From positions 1 through 17,238 of the forward strand of contig CAXBCP010000056.1 of NCBI GenBank assembly GCA_963974055.1: a stretch of 17,238 nt of DNA, given 5' to 3'. The stretch is from CAXBCP01 sp963974055. GTDB taxonomy: Bacteria; Pseudomonadota; Alphaproteobacteria; MPNO01; UBA830. Positions 14,919-17,238 of the stretch are shown piece by piece (within the stretch, counting starts at the first letter, position 1; the number at the start of each line of letters is the position of its first letter). The notes under the pieces were generated by a model. It made no database searches. It saw only the letters and a list, made by a program, of their open reading frames with translations, and had not been told where the DNA came from. Made by a program: the position numbers and the translations under genes.

Positions 14919-16633
14919 GCGTATTCCTTTTCGAGGCGCTCAAGCGATGCCCGCGCACCGTTGGTGATTTCGTGCAGGCCGAGCCCCCTGATCTGGTAGG
15001 ACCGGTCCGCCAGCGCAAGAAACGAAGGACGATGACTGACGATCGCCATGCTGCAATTCCCGCGATACTCCCCCAGAAGATCGAGCAGCAGGGCATCGCT
15101 TTTCTGATCGAGAAACGTATTCGCCTCGTCGAACAGGATGAGACGCGGTTCCTCCACCAGCGTCAGCGCCCTGACCAGGGCGATCCGCTGGCGAACGCCG
15201 CCCGGCAAACCGTCATTCGCCGCGTGTTCGACCTGGGTGTCGTAGCCCCGGGGCATACGTCCGACCGCCTCATGCAATCCCAGACGCTCCGCCATTTCGA
15301 GGGCGCCGTCGATATACGAATCCCCGCGGAACATCGTCATATTGTCCAGGATGGTGCCCTGAAACAGAGCGGGCTTCTGGGGCAGATAGACAACCTGGGA
15401 CCGCAGGCTGACGGCATCGAACTCCCAGATATTCTCGCCGTCGATCAGGACGCGGCCTTCCGACGGCAGCAGGAGCCCCATCATCAGGCCAAGCAGGGTC
15501 GATTTGCCGGACCCGTTGGTTCCTGAAATGGCGATCGTCTCGCCTTCGTCCAGGTGCAGGTTCACATTCTGAAAGAGGCTTCTGTCGTACCCCGTATAGG
15601 TGAATGAAACATCTTCCAGCCGGACATTGCCGCGCACCGGGTGGAAATGCGGCGCATCGGGCCGCGATTCCAGCGGCATCGAAAGCGCCCCGCTCACCTG
15701 GTTACGGGAAACCCTGGCATTCTGAAACTGCGTCCATGTTCCCAGGGCGCGCATCATCGGCTGCGCCGACCGGCTGGCCAGCAGGGTGCATGCCGCCAGG
15801 CCGCCGATCGTCAGCGCACCGTCGATGACGAGCGTACTGCCATAGGCGGCGACAGCGATGGCCGTCAGCTGGGAAAACATCTGACCGGTGGCCCGCGCCC
15901 AGGTTCCGCCCTCGGCGACATTGTAGCTCGCCTCCGCCGAACTGCCCTGCAGGCGCTCGTAGCGGCGCGCCATCATGGTTTCCATGCCGAGCCCCTTGAC
16001 GGTGCGGATCGCGCTGAGGACCTCGATCATGAAATTATAACGCCGGTCGTCGGTGCCGCGCCGGTCTTCCAGCGCGCGGCTCAGTTTCCGGCCGGCAACG
16101 GAGCCGGTAATCGCCAGGAGTACGAGAACGATAATCGGGACGAGCGCCAACGGTCCCGCGATCAGACCGATCAGCGCAAAGAATAAAAATGCGAAAGGCA
16201 GGTCGACAAACAGAAGAAGCCCCTGCCCCGAAAAGAAATTCTTGATCGAATCCGCGCCGCGCAACCGCTGCAGGTGAACGCCGGGCGGCAACGCTTCGAA
16301 AGCTCTCAGGTCCGACCTGAAAATATGATTGACCGCACGGCAGGCCAGCCGGTGCTGCACGCGGGCGCCGGTCCAGCCGGTAATATAGAAACGTCCGAGA
16401 CTGATCAGAAAATCGGCGAGAAGAACGACCCCCAGCGCAACGACAAAAACGCCCAGCGTATGCATCGCCTGGTTCGGAATGATCCGGTCGTAGACCTGCA
16501 GAATGGTAATCGGCATCGCAAGGGAGAGAATGTTCTGGGCACAGGACGCCGTCAGAAGTTCCGCCCGGTAACCGCCCATGGCGTCGAAACGGGGAACCGC
16601 GTGCCCAACCTTCTTCTGCTTACGCAATACCAC
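14915..16633 (-). CDS. Type I secretion ABC transporter without C39 domain (first exporter subunit)
   Basis: A 572-aa exporter half with a ~300-residue six-helix membrane domain (opening AQNILSLAMPITILQVYDRIIPNQ, as in RTX exporters) and a C-terminal ATPase. It has Walker A GTNGSGKST (Lys377), signature LPGGVRQR (476-483), Walker B LILFDEA with Glu503 and H-loop His534. The signature has Pro and Val where LSGGQ has Ser and Gln. It is about 160 aa shorter than its operon partner because the N-terminal C39-like domain is missing. The GTG at 16633 is chosen: no other start exists before an upstream in-frame stop, and GGAAAG lies about 11 nt upstream. It is the first gene of the three-gene operon and is divergent from the gene at 17030. 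Catalytic residues look intact, so it should be active in ATP hydrolysis. Confidence 0.9.
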   Translation of the reverse strand: MVLRKQKKVGHAVPRFDAMGGYRAELLTASCAQNILSLAMPITILQVYDRIIPNQAMHTLGVFVVALGVVLLADFLISLGRFYITGWTGARVQHRLACRAVNHIFRSDLRAFEALPPGVHLQRLRGADSIKNFFSGQGLLLFVDLPFAFLFFALIGLIAGPLALVPIIVLVLLAITGSVAGRKLSRALEDRRGTDDRRYNFMIEVLSAIRTVKGLGMETMMARRYERLQGSSAEASYNVAEGGTWARATGQMFSQLTAIAVAAYGSTLVIDGALTIGGLAACTLLASRSAQPMMRALGTWTQFQNARVSRNQVSGALSMPLESRPDAPHFHPVRGNVRLEDVSFTYTGYDRSLFQNVNLHLDEGETIAISGTNGSGKSTLLGLMMGLLLPSEGRVLIDGENIWEFDAVSLRSQVVYLPQKPALFQGTILDNMTMFRGDSYIDGALEMAERLGLHEAVGRMPRGYDTQVEHAANDGLPGGVRQRIALVRALTLVEEPRLILFDEANTFLDQKSDALLLDLLGEYRGNCSMAIVSHRPSFLALADRSYQIRGLGLHEITNGARASLERLEKEYA

Positions 16634-17029
16634 TTTGTACGATCTTTCCGATCCGAATGAACTGCCCGGGATCCGAAAACCCCCGCCGCATTCCCCATAA
16701 CCACGCGAAATTCAGTCATGGTTCAGCCTATTGCGGCGTCATACATAGTTACTGCACAGACTGAATATTCGGTTAACGCCTCAGGCCACACACGAGCACC
16801 CGCCCCTCCCCGTGTTTAAATAAAAAACGGCCAATTTATTGATAATTTTAAGTATTTTTACATCTATATTGAAGTGAAAAAAATTTTGTTAATCATATTA
16901 ATTTACGTCGCGGTTATCTTTTCGCCCGAATGTATAGGCCGGTACAGAATGTATCTGTATTGAGACGCGGGGTCCTGCAGTGGTTGTTCAAACAATGCCG
17001 CAGGCCTGCAAGGCGAAGGAAACGCAATT
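16634..17029. promoter_or_regulatory. AT-rich divergent intergenic region between exporter operon and putative substrate gene
   Basis: This 396-nt gap has no gene on either strand that I can support. About 16810-16920 is strikingly AT-rich with long A and T runs, unlike the rest of the window. A plus-strand promoter candidate is TTGATA (16839-16844) with TCTATA (16863-16868), spaced 18 nt. A small hairpin (CTGC, then TTGTT-CA-AACAA, then GCAG, about 16975-17004) lies in the likely leader of the plus-strand gene. The minus-strand promoter of the exporter operon should lie near 16650-16800, but no clear hexamers were found. Confidence 0.45.
16839..16868 (+). promoter_or_regulatory. Possible promoter for the gene at 17030
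   Basis: TTGATA matches the -35 consensus at five of six positions, and TCTATA stands 18 nt downstream within the AT-rich island. It would give a leader of about 150 nt. The -10 match is only partial and many AT-rich hexamers occur here, so chance is a real alternative. Confidence 0.3.
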
Positions 17030-17238
17030 ATGGCCGACGATATCGTACGCGAAGAATTTGAGCGCGGCACAACCGGAAACGGAGCCAACCGCCTCTCCCC
17101 CGGCGAAGAAGGTACGGCGGGCGGTTCGAACGCCAATGCCGATCTTCGCGAAAAGGGCGATGCCGACGATATCGCGGAAGCCATTCTCCAGGTCGACGAT
17201 GAAACCGCAACGCGCGACGTCGGTCTTCGTGCGGATTC
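17030..17238 (+). CDS. N-terminus of an acidic protein, putative type I secretion substrate (cut by window edge)
   Basis: The frame is open from ATG 17030 to the window end (69 full codons) with no stop. AAGGA lies 9 nt upstream of the ATG. Hand translation gives MADDIVREEFERGTTGNGAN, then Ser/Pro/Gly/Glu-rich sequence, then GDADDIAEAILQVDDETATR and VGLRAD. The composition is acidic and rich in Gly, Asn and Asp, with no signal peptide, no membrane segment and no cysteine. Such N-termini are usual in large repeat proteins exported by type I systems, whose secretion signal is C-terminal. The gene is divergent from a paired-ABC/HlyD exporter, the common place for cargo. Neither repeats nor the C-terminus are visible, so the substrate role is inferred from position and composition; an unrelated cytoplasmic acidic protein is possible. 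Confidence 0.6.
   Translation, partial: MADDIVREEFERGTTGNGANRLSPGEEGTAGGSNANADLREKGDADDIAEAILQVDDETATRDVGLRAD

Noticed and set aside
1..17238. CRISPR arrays, tRNA/rRNA genes, insertion sequences, integrases or toxin-antitoxin pairs
   Set aside because: None was found by reading both strands; the visible repeats are isolated hairpins with terminator-like or operator-like placement.

Overview
This 17.2 kb stretch reads as chromosome of a GC-rich alphaproteobacterium, probably Rhodospirillales-like. The basis is strong GC bias at third codon positions, long antisense shadow frames, and gene types common in that group (AMI1-like amidase, CoxL-like protein, c-556-type cytochrome, paired-ABC type I exporter). 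The lineage is an inference from gene content. No tRNA, rRNA, insertion sequence, integrase or CRISPR array was seen.

Left part (1-2128, minus strand): a tungstate-type ABC importer operon in the order permease (tupB), ATPase (tupC), binding protein (tupA). Neighbouring genes overlap by 8 nt, and tupA runs off the left edge. Middle-left (2284-6198): an ACMSD-type amidohydrolase; a convergent LysR regulator; a divergent periplasmic c'/c-556-type cytochrome c that shares a 7-bp inverted repeat with the regulator gene; a strong terminator; and an amidase with the catalytic spacing of plant indole-3-acetamide hydrolase AMI1. Middle (6280-10089): a small AsmA-like membrane-anchored protein with its own TATAAT box, a YciI-domain protein, and a 793-aa molybdenum hydroxylase large subunit with no FAD or FeS subunit gene beside it. 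The oxyanion importer and the pterin-dependent enzyme lie about 5.6 kb apart and could be functionally linked.

Right-middle (10292-11253): three short genes, an unknown 71-aa protein, a CspA-type cold-shock protein and a 65-aa very basic/acidic protein, separated by strong hairpins.

Right part (11359-17238): the most distinctive locus. A minus-strand operon encodes two different ABC exporter subunits and a HlyD-type adaptor, joined by 4-nt ATGA overlaps. Both ABC subunits have unusual signature motifs, and the second carries an N-terminal C39-like domain without a recognisable catalytic Cys/His pair. An AT-rich 0.4 kb gap separates it from a divergent gene that starts at 17030 and leaves the window. 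That gene's first residues are acidic, Gly/Asn/Asp-rich and lack a signal peptide, as expected for a type I secretion substrate. My reading is a heterodimeric type I secretion system with its cargo encoded divergently. The cargo assignment is inference because only 69 residues are visible.
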